A stretch of 64,000 bases of DNA from Corynebacterium halotolerans YIM 70093 = DSM 44683 (GCF_000341345.1 NC_020302.1:166075-230074), one strand, 5' to 3'; positions 1 through 8,778 are shown, counted from the first letter of the stretch. Translations and numbers: made by a program. The notes: generated from the letters alone by a model not told the origin.

Positions 1-1089
1 GCCGACATCGGCCAGTTCCTCCTCGCCGGTGGAGACGTCGAATTTCTGGATCATGTTCCGGGCGTTGTACTGCGGGTCCTCGCTGATGTCGGCGGCAGTG
101 TAGATCGGACCGGCCGGAACGCCGGCCTCGCCCAGGATCTCGAGGGCCTCGGCGGAGGTCCGGAGAGCAGCCCAGGCGCTGATGGCGGCGTCGAGTTCCT
201 CACGGCGCTCCCAGCGGGCGGCGTTGGTCTGCAGGCCTGGGTCGGTGGCGAGGTCGGGTCGGCCGATGGTCTCCATGTAGCGTTGGTAGATGGAGTCGCC
301 GTTGCCAGCGACGACGATGCTGGCGCCATCCGCGCAGATATAGGCGTTGGTCGGGGCGATACCCTGCATCCGTCCGCCCACGCGTTCACGGGTGACGTCG
401 TAGGCCTGGTAGTCGGGGATGAGTGATTCCATCATGGAGAACATCGCCTCGTGCAGAGCGACGTCGATCATCCGCTCCGGAAGCGGGACGGGGCCCTGGC
501 CGGTGGGCTTGAGCGCCTCCCGCTGATAGAGGCTCATCACCGCGCCGAAAGCGGCGTAGAGGCCGGCGATGGAGTCCCCGATGGACACACCCACCCGTAC
601 AGGCGCCCGGTCCGGGTCGCCGACCAGGTTGCGGAAGCCGCTGTAGGCCTCGGCGACGGCCGCGAAGCCGGGGCGGTGGGACAGGGGACCTGTCTGACCG
701 AAGGCGGAGATTCGGCTGATCACCAGATCGGGATTGATCTCGTTGAGCACCTCCGGGCCCAGACCCCACTTCTCCAGGGTGCCGGGGCGGAAGTTCTCCA
801 GCAGCACGTCGCATTCGGCGACGAGCGATTTGACGGCCTCCCGGCCTGCCTGGGAGCGCAGATCCAGGACAACGGACTTCTTGTTGCGGTTGATGGTGCG
901 GAAGAGCATCGATGTGGTGCCCTTGTACAGGCGCCAGTTGCGCAGCTCGTCGCCGGTGCCGGGACGTTCGATCTTGATCACCTCGGCGCCGAAGTCGGCC
1001 AGCAGACGACCGGCGGTGGGGGCGGCGATGTAGTTGCCCAGTTCCAGAACCCGGACACCGGCCAGGGGCTGGGGGGTGTTGTCAGTCAT
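1..1089 (-). CDS. CaiB/BaiF-family CoA-transferase (3' end cut by window edge)
   Basis: Family III CoA-transferase, which moves CoA between carboxylic acids through an aspartyl-CoA intermediate. The frame opens with MTDNTPQPLAGVRVLELGNY, the usual 'GvrVLel...AGP' entry, followed by LLADFGAEVIKIERP and then NKKSVVLDLRS, all family hallmarks. About 363 codons are present against a family norm near 400, so roughly the last 40 residues lie outside the window. ATG at 1089 fits the family N-terminus. It follows the GntP-type permease by 82 bp on the same strand and is probably the last visible gene of that operon. The acyl substrate cannot be read from sequence; succinyl-CoA-dependent activation of a hydroxy-dicarboxylate is an inference from the neighbours. 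Family confidence is high, substrate confidence low. Confidence 0.9.
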   Translation of the reverse strand, partial: MTDNTPQPLAGVRVLELGNYIAAPTAGRLLADFGAEVIKIERPGTGDELRNWRLYKGTTSMLFRTINRNKKSVVLDLRSQAGREAVKSLVAECDVLLENFRPGTLEKWGLGPEVLNEINPDLVISRISAFGQTGPLSHRPGFAAVAEAYSGFRNLVGDPDRAPVRVGVSIGDSIAGLYAAFGAVMSLYQREALKPTGQGPVPLPERMIDVALHEAMFSMMESLIPDYQAYDVTRERVGGRMQGIAPTNAYICADGASIVVAGNGDSIYQRYMETIGRPDLATDPGLQTNAARWERREELDAAISAWAALRTSAEALEILGEAGVPAGPIYTAADISEDPQYNARNMIQKFDVSTGEEELADVG

Positions 1090-1171
1090 GATGAGCTTGT
1101 CCTCTTGTTGATGATGTGTGGGAGATCGGGGGGTAGTTCCCGGTCCGGTTCCCGCCCGGCCGGGAACAGAG

Positions 1172-2686
1172 TCAGATGAAGATGCCGAGCACCAACGTGC
1201 AGCCCAGTGCCACCACCGAGGCCACGGAGACGCCGAAGGAGCAGGATTTCAGCGTGCCCTTGGTGGTCTGTCCGAGCATCGACTGCAGCAGCCAGAAGGT
1301 GTTGGAGGTGACGTGGACCAGGAAGAGGGAGCCGGCGCCGGCGGCCAGGGCGATCAGCACGGGGTCCAGTCCGATCTGGGAGGCGACCGGTGCCAGCAGA
1401 CCCGCGGCGGTGATCGCGGAGATCGACACCGAGCCGACGGCGATGTGCAGCACCGCGGCGATGGCCCACACCGTGATGAGAGGGGCGAAGGAGTTGGCGG
1501 TGAAGTAGTTGCCCAGGATGTCGCCCATGCCGCTGGCCGCGACGACGGCGGCCAGGGAGCCGCCGGCACCGGTGAGAATGAGAATCTGTCCCGACTCCCG
1601 GAAGCCGTCGACCACGGCCTTTTCCACGCGATCGTGGCCGATCGTGTGCCGGGCGACCATGCTGGTGCCCAGCAGGCCGATCAGCAGGGCGACCACCGGG
1701 GATGCCAGCAGTTCCACCACCGGGTGGAGCATGCCGGCCATCTCCAGGATGGCTCCGGTGGCGATCAGCACCAGGGCGAGCAGCATCGGTGTGAACAGCA
1801 GGACGAGGTTCGGCTCCGTGGACTCACGCACGGTGCGCTGCTGCACCTGGTGGGGCAGCAGGGCTACGCGGCTGCCGTGGCCGTCGATGAGCTCGTTGTC
1901 CGGACCGCCGACGACCGGTGCTCCTCCGCCGGAGCCACCGGAGCCGCCGACACCATCGGTGCCCGGCTGCTGTCCACCGGTGCCGCCTGTGCCGCCGTTG
2001 TCATCGGCCTCCGGGGTCTGGGACTCATCCCCGTCCGTCGGAGCCTGCTGGTCCTGGTCGACCTTCCACAGGCCGTGGGTGAGCAGGAAGTTCATGATCG
2101 CGATGGAGATCACGATGGTGGGGATGATGACGATCGTCCCGAAGATCAACATCTTGCCTAGCGGCACACCGAGCAGGCCGGCCAGGGCCACGGTGGCGAC
2201 ACCCGGCACCATCAGCACGATGCCACACTCGAGGCTGATGGCCAGGGCGGTGGCCATCTTCGCGGTGCCGTATTTGCCCAGGTGCGGGGCCATGCGTCGG
2301 GCAAGGGGCGCACTCATGACCAGGAGCACGTCCAGGAAGATCGACTGCAGCAGCGTGCCGATGGTCAGCCCCAGGGCGTAGGGGACTCCTTTCGGACCGA
2401 AGACCCGCAGAAGGCCGTCGACCAGTCTCCGGATTGCCCCGGTCTCATTGAGAATGGAGCCCATCAGCACACCCCAGGCGATCAGCAGACCGACCTCGAA
2501 CATGATGTCGCCGAAGCCCTTCATGGCTGTCTCGGTGGTTTCCGCTGGCCCCATTCCAGTGGCCAGGCCTAGGGTTATGGCTCCGATCACCAGCGAGACG
2601 ACTGGGTTGATGCGGAGTTTCACGATCATTAGAACGATTGCCAGGATCACCGCCGCGGTGATCGAGAGTATTTGCCAGTCGGCCAT
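1172..2686 (-). CDS. GntP-family H+ symporter for an organic acid
   Basis: Polytopic inner-membrane permease of 504 aa. It begins MADWQILSITAAVILAIVL; the frame extends 26 codons further upstream, but the GntP family starts near this ATG. Conserved stretches include SFGVSVAS near the C-terminus, PGVATVALAGLLG, and the acidic and glycine-rich segments listed next. The middle carries a cytoplasmic-loop-like insert of about 60 residues (roughly 225-285) rich in Asp, Gly and Ser, longer than in gluconate permeases. It sits between a tartrate/D-malate-type dehydrogenase and a CoA-transferase, suggesting uptake of a hydroxy-acid used by those enzymes. Inverted repeats lie 56-108 bp upstream of the start. 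The gluconate label common for this family should not be transferred here. Confidence 0.85.
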   Translation of the reverse strand: MADWQILSITAAVILAIVLMIVKLRINPVVSLVIGAITLGLATGMGPAETTETAMKGFGDIMFEVGLLIAWGVLMGSILNETGAIRRLVDGLLRVFGPKGVPYALGLTIGTLLQSIFLDVLLVMSAPLARRMAPHLGKYGTAKMATALAISLECGIVLMVPGVATVALAGLLGVPLGKMLIFGTIVIIPTIVISIAIMNFLLTHGLWKVDQDQQAPTDGDESQTPEADDNGGTGGTGGQQPGTDGVGGSGGSGGGAPVVGGPDNELIDGHGSRVALLPHQVQQRTVRESTEPNLVLLFTPMLLALVLIATGAILEMAGMLHPVVELLASPVVALLIGLLGTSMVARHTIGHDRVEKAVVDGFRESGQILILTGAGGSLAAVVAASGMGDILGNYFTANSFAPLITVWAIAAVLHIAVGSVSISAITAAGLLAPVASQIGLDPVLIALAAGAGSLFLVHVTSNTFWLLQSMLGQTTKGTLKSCSFGVSVASVVALGCTLVLGIFI

Positions 2687-2741
2687 GAGAGGCTCGCCTT
2701 CCGCTAGGACGTACTGCACAATCTTTCTGATCATGTGGTAC

Positions 2742-2794
2742 GAGTCACTGTGCTTGTGACTCACGACGCTAGCAATAGCTCACAATGTGAGTCA
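2742..2794. promoter_or_regulatory. Cluster of TGACTCAC/GTGAGTCA repeats upstream of the permease
   Basis: Three copies of one motif lie just upstream of the GntP-type permease. GAGTCAC (2742-2748) and GTGACTC (2756-2762) form a perfect 7-bp dyad with a 7-nt spacer. TGACTCAC (2757-2764) is mirrored by GTGAGTCA (2787-2794), and CTCAC-AAT-GTGAG (2779-2791) forms a further dyad. Repeated dyads at a promoter are typical of a regulator binding site. The nearby LysR protein (4156-5046) is a candidate ligand-responsive binder, but nothing in the sequence proves it. Confidence 0.55.
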
Positions 2795-2902
2795 ATGGAT
2801 TGCCGGAATATGTCCTGGATCTCTTTTCCAGCATGGCTTTCCATTCTCTGGGGGTGGCTCACCTCCACCCCCGCGGGGCCGGTGATGTACCTGATCAGCA
2901 CA

Positions 2903-2932
2903 AGAGCCCGGGACAGAAAGTCGCCGGGCTCT
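2903..2932 (-). terminator. Hairpin downstream of the dehydrogenase
   Basis: AGAGCCCGG (2903-2911) and CCGGGCTCT (2924-2932) form a perfect 9-bp stem with a 12-nt loop, 60 bp beyond the dehydrogenase stop on the minus strand. Only a weak T-rich stretch (TTGTGCT) follows, so this may be an attenuating hairpin rather than a strong intrinsic terminator. Confidence 0.45.
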
Positions 2933-2991
2933 GAAGTGGGTGGCAGGGGTTGGGTGTGGGTTTACTCAGCTCAAAAAGGAGGTGTGCGGGG

Positions 2992-4068
2992 TCAGGCGAT
3001 ACCGACGCGGGCATCGAGTCGGGCGAGGACCGCATGGGTGAACTCTTCCGTGCCTGCTGTGCCCCCGAGATCGCGGGTGCGGGTCTTGGTCAAAGCGCCG
3101 AATGCCGCGTCGAGCACCTCGGCGCCGGCCTCGGGGTGCCCGAGGTGGTCCAGCATCATGGAGGTGGACCAGATGGCACCCAGGGGATTGGCCACACCCT
3201 GCCCGGCGATGTCGGGGGCGGAGCCATGGACCGGCTCGAACATTGAGGGGAACTCCCGCTCGGGGTTGAGGTTCGCCGATGGGGCGACGCCGATGCTGCC
3301 GGCGACACCGGCAGCCAGGTCACTGAGGATGTCACCAAAGAGATTGGAGCCGACGATGACGTCGAAGCTGGCTGGATTCATCACCATCTTGGCAGCCAGG
3401 GCGTCGATGTGCTCCTGCCGCCATTCCACGCCCGCGTGCTGGCCGGCCCGTTCGGCGACCATCTCGTCCCAGAAGGTCATGGTGTGGATGATGCCGTTGG
3501 ACTTGGTCGCCGACACCAGCTTCCCGCTGCGCGCGGCCGCGAGGTTGAAGGCGTAGTCCAGCACGCGCGTGACGCCGGTGCGGGTGAACACGGATTCCTG
3601 GACGGCGATCTCCTCGGCGGCGCCGCGGTGGACGCGCCCGCCGATCTCCGAGTACTCGCCCTCATTGTTCTCGCGCACGATGACCATATCCACTCCCTCG
3701 CCGATCACCTCAGGGCGCAGAGGGCTGGGCACTCCGTCGAGGACTTTGATCGGGCGCAGGTTGATGTACTGGCGGAACTCCCGGCGGATGGGGATGAGCA
3801 GACCCCACAGGGAGACGTGGTCGGGCACCCCGTGCCATCCGACGGCACCGAGGAGGATCGCGTCGTGGTGGCGGATCCGGTCGAGCCCGTCGGCGGGCAT
3901 CATGGCGCCTTCGGCCGCGTAGCGCTGGCAGGACCAGTCGAACTCGTCGTAGGAGAACTCGATGCCGTGGCGGCGGCCGATGGCATCGAGGACGGCGCAG
4001 GCGGGCGGCAGGACCTCAGTGCCGATGCCGTCTCCGGGGATCAGGGCGATGCGGTAGCGATATGTCAT
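2992..4068 (-). CDS. Tartrate/D-malate dehydrogenase-type (TtuC/DmlA-like) oxidative decarboxylase
   Basis: NAD-dependent beta-decarboxylating dehydrogenase, 358 aa, of the isocitrate/isopropylmalate superfamily. It opens TYRYRIALIPGDGIGTEV, with the nucleotide-binding IPGDGIG. Substrate loop VRENNEGEYSEIGG carries the arginine and glutamate typical of the tartrate/D-malate branch rather than LeuB. SATKSNGIIH holds the catalytic lysine, and SNLFGDILSDL the metal-binding aspartates. FEPVHGSAPDIAG closes the site. Start is either ATG at 4068 or the in-frame ATG 9 bp upstream; neither has an ideal ribosome site, and the frame stays open further upstream. It lies 87 bp after the LysR gene and is followed by a permease and CoA-transferase. 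D-malate, tartrate or a 3-alkylmalate are all possible substrates. Confidence 0.88.
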   Translation of the reverse strand: MTYRYRIALIPGDGIGTEVLPPACAVLDAIGRRHGIEFSYDEFDWSCQRYAAEGAMMPADGLDRIRHHDAILLGAVGWHGVPDHVSLWGLLIPIRREFRQYINLRPIKVLDGVPSPLRPEVIGEGVDMVIVRENNEGEYSEIGGRVHRGAAEEIAVQESVFTRTGVTRVLDYAFNLAAARSGKLVSATKSNGIIHTMTFWDEMVAERAGQHAGVEWRQEHIDALAAKMVMNPASFDVIVGSNLFGDILSDLAAGVAGSIGVAPSANLNPEREFPSMFEPVHGSAPDIAGQGVANPLGAIWSTSMMLDHLGHPEAGAEVLDAAFGALTKTRTRDLGGTAGTEEFTHAVLARLDARVGIA

Positions 4069-4155
4069 GACTCCCATCACACTGCGCGAGGGCTGATATG
4101 TCCAAGACCAAAAAGCGGGCATCCTGATAGGTCTGAGGTATCGGCTTCGGCGCAT

Positions 4156-5046
4156 TCACCCCGCGGAGTCGGCGTTGGCCACGTCCAGGAAGGCTTGGGC
4201 GGCTGGGCTCAGGGTGCCTGGCCGGTGCAGCAGCTCCACGGCCAGAACCTCCGGGATGTCCAAGGCCCGCACCGCCAGACCGCAGGCTTCCGCCTGCTCC
4301 CGGAACGCCTCGGCCACCACAGCCACACCTGCCCCGGACAGCACCAGGGGAAGTAGCGATTCGCGGTGTTCGATCTCCACCATCGCGCAGCTGCCCTCGG
4401 CGACGGAGAGGACGATATCGGCCGCTCGACGCATGCCGGTCCCCGGCTGCCCGACGATCAGGCGCGCCCCCGCCAGCTCTTCCGGGCGCAGAGGACCGGA
4501 TCCGACGGGGAGGTCGGCAGCGTCGCGGGCCACACAGAGGTAGTGCTGGATCTCCACCGGATGGACGGCCAATTCCGCCGGTTCTGCTTCATTCGTCGGC
4601 CGGGCGATCAGGCCCAGCTCTGCGTCGCCGACCCGTAGGGCCGACACGACATCACTGCGGTGGGTCGCCGCCCGGACGGTGACGTGGATCCCCGGGTATT
4701 GCTGCAGGAAACGGCCGATCAGCGGCGCCAGTGGGCTGGCCGCCTGAGAGGAGGTGGAACTGATCACCAATTGTCCGCCCTTGAGCCCGCCGACGGCGTC
4801 CACTACTGAGCGGGCAAGTTCCACCCGTTGGAGCACCTCCCGGGCCGGTGGGATGAGCGCCTCCCCGGTCGGCGTGAGCACCAGTCGACGTCCCAGGCGG
4901 TGGAACAGGGGTGTGCCCAGGTCCTTCTCCAATCCGCGGATGACCTGCGAAATGGAAGGCTGCGCTACGAACAGTGCATCGGCCGCCCGGCGGACGCCGC
5001 CGTGGTCCACCACCGCCAGGAAATAGCGCAGTTGCCGCAGGTCCAT
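4156..5046 (-). CDS. LysR-family transcriptional regulator
   Basis: LTTR of 296 aa. It begins MDLRQLRYFLAVVDHGGVRR, with the winged helix-turn-helix in residues 1-60 (AADALFVAQPSISQVIRGLE) and the linker helix VLQRVELARSVVDAV. The effector domain spans about 90-290. GGAGG lies immediately before ATG at 5046. Unlike the usual divergent layout, it is upstream of and on the same strand as the dehydrogenase gene it probably controls, so the whole block could be one transcript. The inducer is unknown; a hydroxy-dicarboxylate is likely by context. Family assignment is firm. Confidence 0.93.
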   Translation of the reverse strand: MDLRQLRYFLAVVDHGGVRRAADALFVAQPSISQVIRGLEKDLGTPLFHRLGRRLVLTPTGEALIPPAREVLQRVELARSVVDAVGGLKGGQLVISSTSSQAASPLAPLIGRFLQQYPGIHVTVRAATHRSDVVSALRVGDAELGLIARPTNEAEPAELAVHPVEIQHYLCVARDAADLPVGSGPLRPEELAGARLIVGQPGTGMRRAADIVLSVAEGSCAMVEIEHRESLLPLVLSGAGVAVVAEAFREQAEACGLAVRALDIPEVLAVELLHRPGTLSPAAQAFLDVANADSAG

Positions 5047-5263
5047 TTCCTCCGCCTTTCATGGTCCGGCCCGGCTCCCCGCCGCGAAATGACGATTCCG
5101 GAGCGGGCGGTGCCGTCGATCATCCGGGAACTTCCGCAAATGACACAGTACTCAGCGCCGGGAAGGTGAAGAGCCGGAAGCGATGTCGTTAACTGTGCCG
5201 CACCCGCCGTCTCCTGCCGCGTGGATAAGCAGGCCGTGGACCAGCGGTACTCGGCGACAGCAT

Positions 5264-5977
5264 CTAACTCTGATCACTGAGCCCAAAAAACCACACGATG
5301 TGCTCCCGCAGCGCCTCGGCAGCGTCCCCACCCCGACGCTCGCGCACAGCATCCAGAATCCCGCGGTGCTGGTCCTGCAAAATCCGGCTCACCTCCGACC
5401 AGTCGTCCAGCCCGGCCACCGTCTCCTGCACGTAGCTGATGGTGGCCTGGCGCAGTGAGCTCATGATTGTCTCCACCACCACGTTGCTGGCCAGTGAGGT
5501 CAGCAGGATGTGGAACTGGGCGTCGTGGGCGTGGAAGTCATCGGCCGGCAGGTCCGGATCGTCCATCGCCGACACCAGCTCCTCGGCCCTCTTCAGAATC
5601 TCTGCACGTTCCGGCGAGTCCGGTGCCCCAGCCGCCTCCAGGGCCGACTGCGTCTCCAGCAGCAGGCGGGTCTGCACCAGGTCGCGCACGGGCAGGGACT
5701 TCGTGGCCACGTGCATCCGCAGGGCCCAGGCCAGGGCGGCGGAGGGGTCGGAGATCACCACCGCGCCGGCCGCGGGGCCGGAACCGGTGGAGGAGCGGAC
5801 CAGTCCCATGGCGTCAAGAATGCGGATCGCCTCGCGGACGGAGGCCCGGGAAATCTCAAACTTTTCTGCCAGTAACCTTTCGCTGGGCAGTTTGTCTCCC
5901 ACGGAGATCTCCCCGGTCCGCAGTTGTTCCTCGAGCCAGTCGAGGACGATCGTGTACGTGCGGGGGGCGGGGGTCAT
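5264..5977 (-). CDS. lldR: GntR/FadR-family lactate-responsive repressor (LldR-like)
   Basis: Repressor of 237 aa with an N-terminal winged helix (residues 8-70: LPSERLLAEKFEISRASVRE) and a C-terminal FCD ligand-binding domain. The FCD metal-binding pattern is visible as DFHAHDAQFH, then a later HRGI and a C-terminal REH. ATG at 5977 is preceded by AGGAG at 6-nt spacing. It lies 91 bp downstream of the lactate permease on the same strand, the arrangement of Corynebacterium glutamicum lldR. That family binds TNGTNNNACNA, and a perfect TGGTCTGACCA occurs at the divergent lut promoter (7903-7913). The role as lactate-released repressor of lldP and lutABC is inferred from this match. The 217 bp between this gene and LysR hold nothing recognised. 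Confidence 0.85.
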   Translation of the reverse strand: MTPAPRTYTIVLDWLEEQLRTGEISVGDKLPSERLLAEKFEISRASVREAIRILDAMGLVRSSTGSGPAAGAVVISDPSAALAWALRMHVATKSLPVRDLVQTRLLLETQSALEAAGAPDSPERAEILKRAEELVSAMDDPDLPADDFHAHDAQFHILLTSLASNVVVETIMSSLRQATISYVQETVAGLDDWSEVSRILQDQHRGILDAVRERRGGDAAEALREHIVWFFGLSDQS

Positions 5978-6068
5978 GGGTCTCTCCTGGGGCTCGGGCC
6001 GGTCCCGTCCAGTGTAGGGAGCCCTGCGGCACCGCCCGGACGGCGAGGAGCCGGACAGCGCGCGGTCA

Positions 6069-7739
6069 TCACAGGCTCGGCAGCATCCCGGACAGCACGT
6101 TGGACTGCAGGAACACCAGGGTGCACAACAGCAGGAGCAGACCGACGGACCAACCGACAACGGAGCGGAAGATAGCGGACTCCCTGCCCTCCATGCTCAC
6201 GGCGGTGGCGGCGATCGCCAGGGACTGCGGGGAGATCATCTTGCCCACCACGCCGCCGGAGGTATTGGCGGCGGTCATCAGGTAGGGGTCCAGCCCGGTC
6301 TCCAGGGCGGCGGTCTTCTGCAGGTTGGAGAACAGCGCGTTGGCGGAGGTGTCGGAACCGGTCACCGCGGTACCCAGCCAGCCGAGGACGGGGGAGAGGA
6401 AGGCGAAGATCGCGCCGAGGCCGGCGACCCAGGTACCGATGGCGATGGTCTGCCCGGAGAAGTTCATGACGTAGGCCAGGGCCAGCACGCTCACGATGGT
6501 CAGGGCGGAGAACCGCATCTTGTAGAATGAGCGCCCGATCTCGGCCAGGGCGTTGCCGATGGTCAGCGGGAAGCGGCCATTACCGTTGAACACCGAGTAG
6601 ATGACCGCCACGAGGATGCCGGTGAGCAGTAGCAGGGTGCCGGGGCTGGACAGCCACTGGAAGTTGTAGACCGTGCCGGAGATCGGCTCGCCGTCCTCAC
6701 CGAGCAGGCGGCCGTCGAGACCCGGCCAGGGGATCGCGATGTCGGTGGCGGCCAGCGCGGCGGGGATGTCCGCACCGATCCGCCACAGCTTGGCCACGCC
6801 GAAGACGGCGACCACGAGGATATAGGGCAGCACGGCCATCCAGACCCGGACGGGCGTCAGGGCCTCGGGGGCCGGCGGCTTGTCGACGCCGAGGCGGTTG
6901 CGCAGGTCGTCGGCGCCCTTCGGCCGCCAGAACCGCAGCAGGACGACGGCCGCGCCCAGGCCGACCAGGGAGGCGACGACGTCGGTGAGCTCATAGGAGA
7001 AGAACGTGGCGGACCACCACTGAGCGACGGCGAAGGAGGCGCCGATGGCCAGGGCGGCGGGCCATGCCTCCTTCAAACCACGCACGCCGTCGATGATCAG
7101 CAGCAGGATGAACGGCACCATCAGGGCGAAGAAGGGGGCCTGGTGGCCGACGATGGCGCCGATGTGGGCGGGGTCCAGGTCGGTGAGCGCGCCGGCGGTG
7201 GTGATCGGGATGGCGATGGCGCCGAAGGCCACCGGGGCCGTGTTGGCGATGAGCACCACGGTGGCGGTCTTCAGCGGCTTGAGCCCCAGGGCCAGAATCA
7301 TGGTGGCGGTGATGGCCACCGGTGCGCCGAAGCCGGCCAGCGCCTCGAGCAGGCCGCCGAAGCAGAAGGCGATGAGGATCGCCTGGATGCGCAGGTCGCC
7401 GCCGCCGATGGTGTCGAAGATGGTGCGCATGTCCTCGAAGCGGCCGCTGAGCACCGTGACCTGGTAGAACCACAGCGCCATGACCACGATCCAGACGATG
7501 GGGAACAGACCGAACACGGCGCCCTGGCTGGCGGAGAGGAATGCCAGCTCCCACGGCATGCCGAAGGCGAAGATGGCCACGACGAGCGCCACGGCCAGGG
7601 AGGTGAGGCCGGCGACGAAGGCCCGCGCCTTCACCGCCAGCAGCATGACGAAGAAGGTGATCAGGGGCAGGGTGCCGACGAGGGCTGAGAGGGCGAGGCT
7701 GCCCCCGACGGCGTCGGTCAGCGCGGTATAGGTGCTCAC
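6069..7739 (-). CDS. lldP: L-lactate permease (LctP/LldP family)
   Basis: Lactate:H+ symporter of 556 aa in the inner membrane, with about 12-14 hydrophobic segments. Family signatures include GGLLEALAGFGAPVAI, AGALTDLDPAHIGAIVGHQ, TGSDTSANALFSNLQ and the C-terminal SPQSLAIA. The start is GTG at 7739 with AGGAG 8-10 nt upstream (CCAGGAGACCC). It is divergent from lutABC across 223 bp carrying LldR-type operators and is followed by lldR. Import of lactate by this protein and oxidation by LutABC make one module. Length is normal and no defects are seen. Confidence 0.95.
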   Translation of the reverse strand: MSTYTALTDAVGGSLALSALVGTLPLITFFVMLLAVKARAFVAGLTSLAVALVVAIFAFGMPWELAFLSASQGAVFGLFPIVWIVVMALWFYQVTVLSGRFEDMRTIFDTIGGGDLRIQAILIAFCFGGLLEALAGFGAPVAITATMILALGLKPLKTATVVLIANTAPVAFGAIAIPITTAGALTDLDPAHIGAIVGHQAPFFALMVPFILLLIIDGVRGLKEAWPAALAIGASFAVAQWWSATFFSYELTDVVASLVGLGAAVVLLRFWRPKGADDLRNRLGVDKPPAPEALTPVRVWMAVLPYILVVAVFGVAKLWRIGADIPAALAATDIAIPWPGLDGRLLGEDGEPISGTVYNFQWLSSPGTLLLLTGILVAVIYSVFNGNGRFPLTIGNALAEIGRSFYKMRFSALTIVSVLALAYVMNFSGQTIAIGTWVAGLGAIFAFLSPVLGWLGTAVTGSDTSANALFSNLQKTAALETGLDPYLMTAANTSGGVVGKMISPQSLAIAATAVSMEGRESAIFRSVVGWSVGLLLLLCTLVFLQSNVLSGMLPSL

Positions 7740-7787
7740 GCGGGTCTCCTGGGGTGGGCGACAGGGGAATTCCGACGGGCCGCCGGA

Positions 7788-7820
7788 GCTGTGGCCTGAC
7801 CATTATGGTCAGGCCACAGC
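7788..7820. promoter_or_regulatory. 33-bp near-perfect palindrome between lldP and lutA
   Basis: Arms GCTGTGGCCTGACCAT (7788-7803) and its exact reverse complement (7805-7820) flank a single T. Each arm contains TGGCCTGACCA, which differs by one base from the FadR/LldR consensus TNGTNNNACNA. The position, 49 bp upstream of the lldP start codon and 143 bp upstream of lutA, suits a shared operator. A 33-bp perfect dyad could also form a cruciform or RNA hairpin. Confidence 0.7.
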
Positions 7821-7874
7821 AGAATATATGGTTCAGGTCACACTTGCAATGAATTCGGGCATCTTTTCCCGCGA

Positions 7875-7913
7875 TTGCGTGACGTCGCTCACCGTCCTAC
7901 GATGGTCTGACCA
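7875..7913 (+). promoter_or_regulatory. lutABC promoter with overlapping LldR-type operator
   Basis: TTGCGT (7875-7880) and TACGAT (7898-7903) are separated by 17 bp, a good housekeeping-sigma promoter. The palindrome TGGTCTGACCA (7903-7913) begins on the last base of the -10 and matches TNGTNNNACNA exactly. A repressor bound here would cover the transcription start. Transcription would leave a leader of about 50 nt with GGAGG (7954-7958) ahead of lutA. Confidence 0.75.
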
Positions 7914-7962
7914 CAGGGGCCACGCACCGGCTCCGCTCCCTCTCCCGTTTACCGGAGGTCCC

Positions 7963-8778
7963 ATGAGAATCGCTCTGTTCGCCACGTGCATCGTGGACGC
8001 GATGTACCCGCGGGTCGCCCTGGCCACCGTGCGCGTGCTCGAACGGCTCGGGCACGAGGTCATCTTCCCGCCCGGCCAGGGCTGCTGTTCCCAGATGCAC
8101 GTCAACAGCGGCTACCTGGACGACGCCCTGCCGGTTGTCCGCAACCACGTGAAGGCCTTCTCGGCTGCCGACTACGACGTCGCCGTCGCCCCGTCGGGCT
8201 CCTGTGTCGCCTCCCTGGGCCACCAGCAGCCGATGGTCGCCCGCGCCGGGGGCGACGAGGCCCTGGCGCAGCAGGCCGAGGCCGTCGCCGACAACACCTA
8301 CGAGCTGTCCCAGCTGCTCACGGACGTTCTCGGCGTGACCGACGCCGCCGAACAGCTCGGCTCCTGGTTCCCGCACACCGTCACCTACCACCCCTCCTGC
8401 CACGGCATGCGCCTGCTGCGCCTGGGCGACCGGCAGAAGGACCTGCTCCGCTCGGTCGAGGGCGTGCAGTTCACCGAGCTTCCCGACGCCGAGGAGTGCT
8501 GCGGCTTCGGCGGCACCTTCTCGTTCAAGGTGCCGGAGGTTTCTGCGGCGATGGCCGAGGAGAAGATCGACAATATCGTCGCCACCGGCGCGGGACTGTG
8601 CACCGGCGGCGACGCCTCCTGCCTCATGCACCTGGGCGGGGCCATGTCCCGCCGCGGTACCGGGGTGAAGACCGTGCACTTCGCCGAGATTCTGGCCGCC
8701 ACCCGCGAGAACCCGCTCGACATCTCCGGCCCTGTGGAGTTGTCCATTCCCGCCACCACTCGAGGAGGTACCCGATGA
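7963..8778 (+). CDS. lutA: Lactate utilization protein A, (Fe-S)-binding subunit
   Basis: LutA/LldE-type protein of 271 aa with two CCG domains that bind iron-sulfur clusters. Visible motifs are GQGCCSQMHVNSGY (first CCG-like repeat) and EECCGFGGTFSFK (second), plus PSGSCVASL and YHPSCHG. Together with LutB and LutC it oxidises L-lactate to pyruvate. ATG at 7963 has GGAGG 4 nt upstream; upstream in-frame codons are inside the promoter region and are not used. The stop overlaps the lutB start (ATGA), indicating translational coupling. Confidence 0.93.
   Translation: MRIALFATCIVDAMYPRVALATVRVLERLGHEVIFPPGQGCCSQMHVNSGYLDDALPVVRNHVKAFSAADYDVAVAPSGSCVASLGHQQPMVARAGGDEALAQQAEAVADNTYELSQLLTDVLGVTDAAEQLGSWFPHTVTYHPSCHGMRLLRLGDRQKDLLRSVEGVQFTELPDAEECCGFGGTFSFKVPEVSAAMAEEKIDNIVATGAGLCTGGDASCLMHLGGAMSRRGTGVKTVHFAEILAATRENPLDISGPVELSIPATTRGGTR

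Noticed and set aside
1118..2161. Long antisense ORF over the permease gene
   Set aside because: Its low-complexity Gly/His/Asp/Arg-rich translation is typical of a shadow frame in high-GC DNA; the permease reading is clearly correct.
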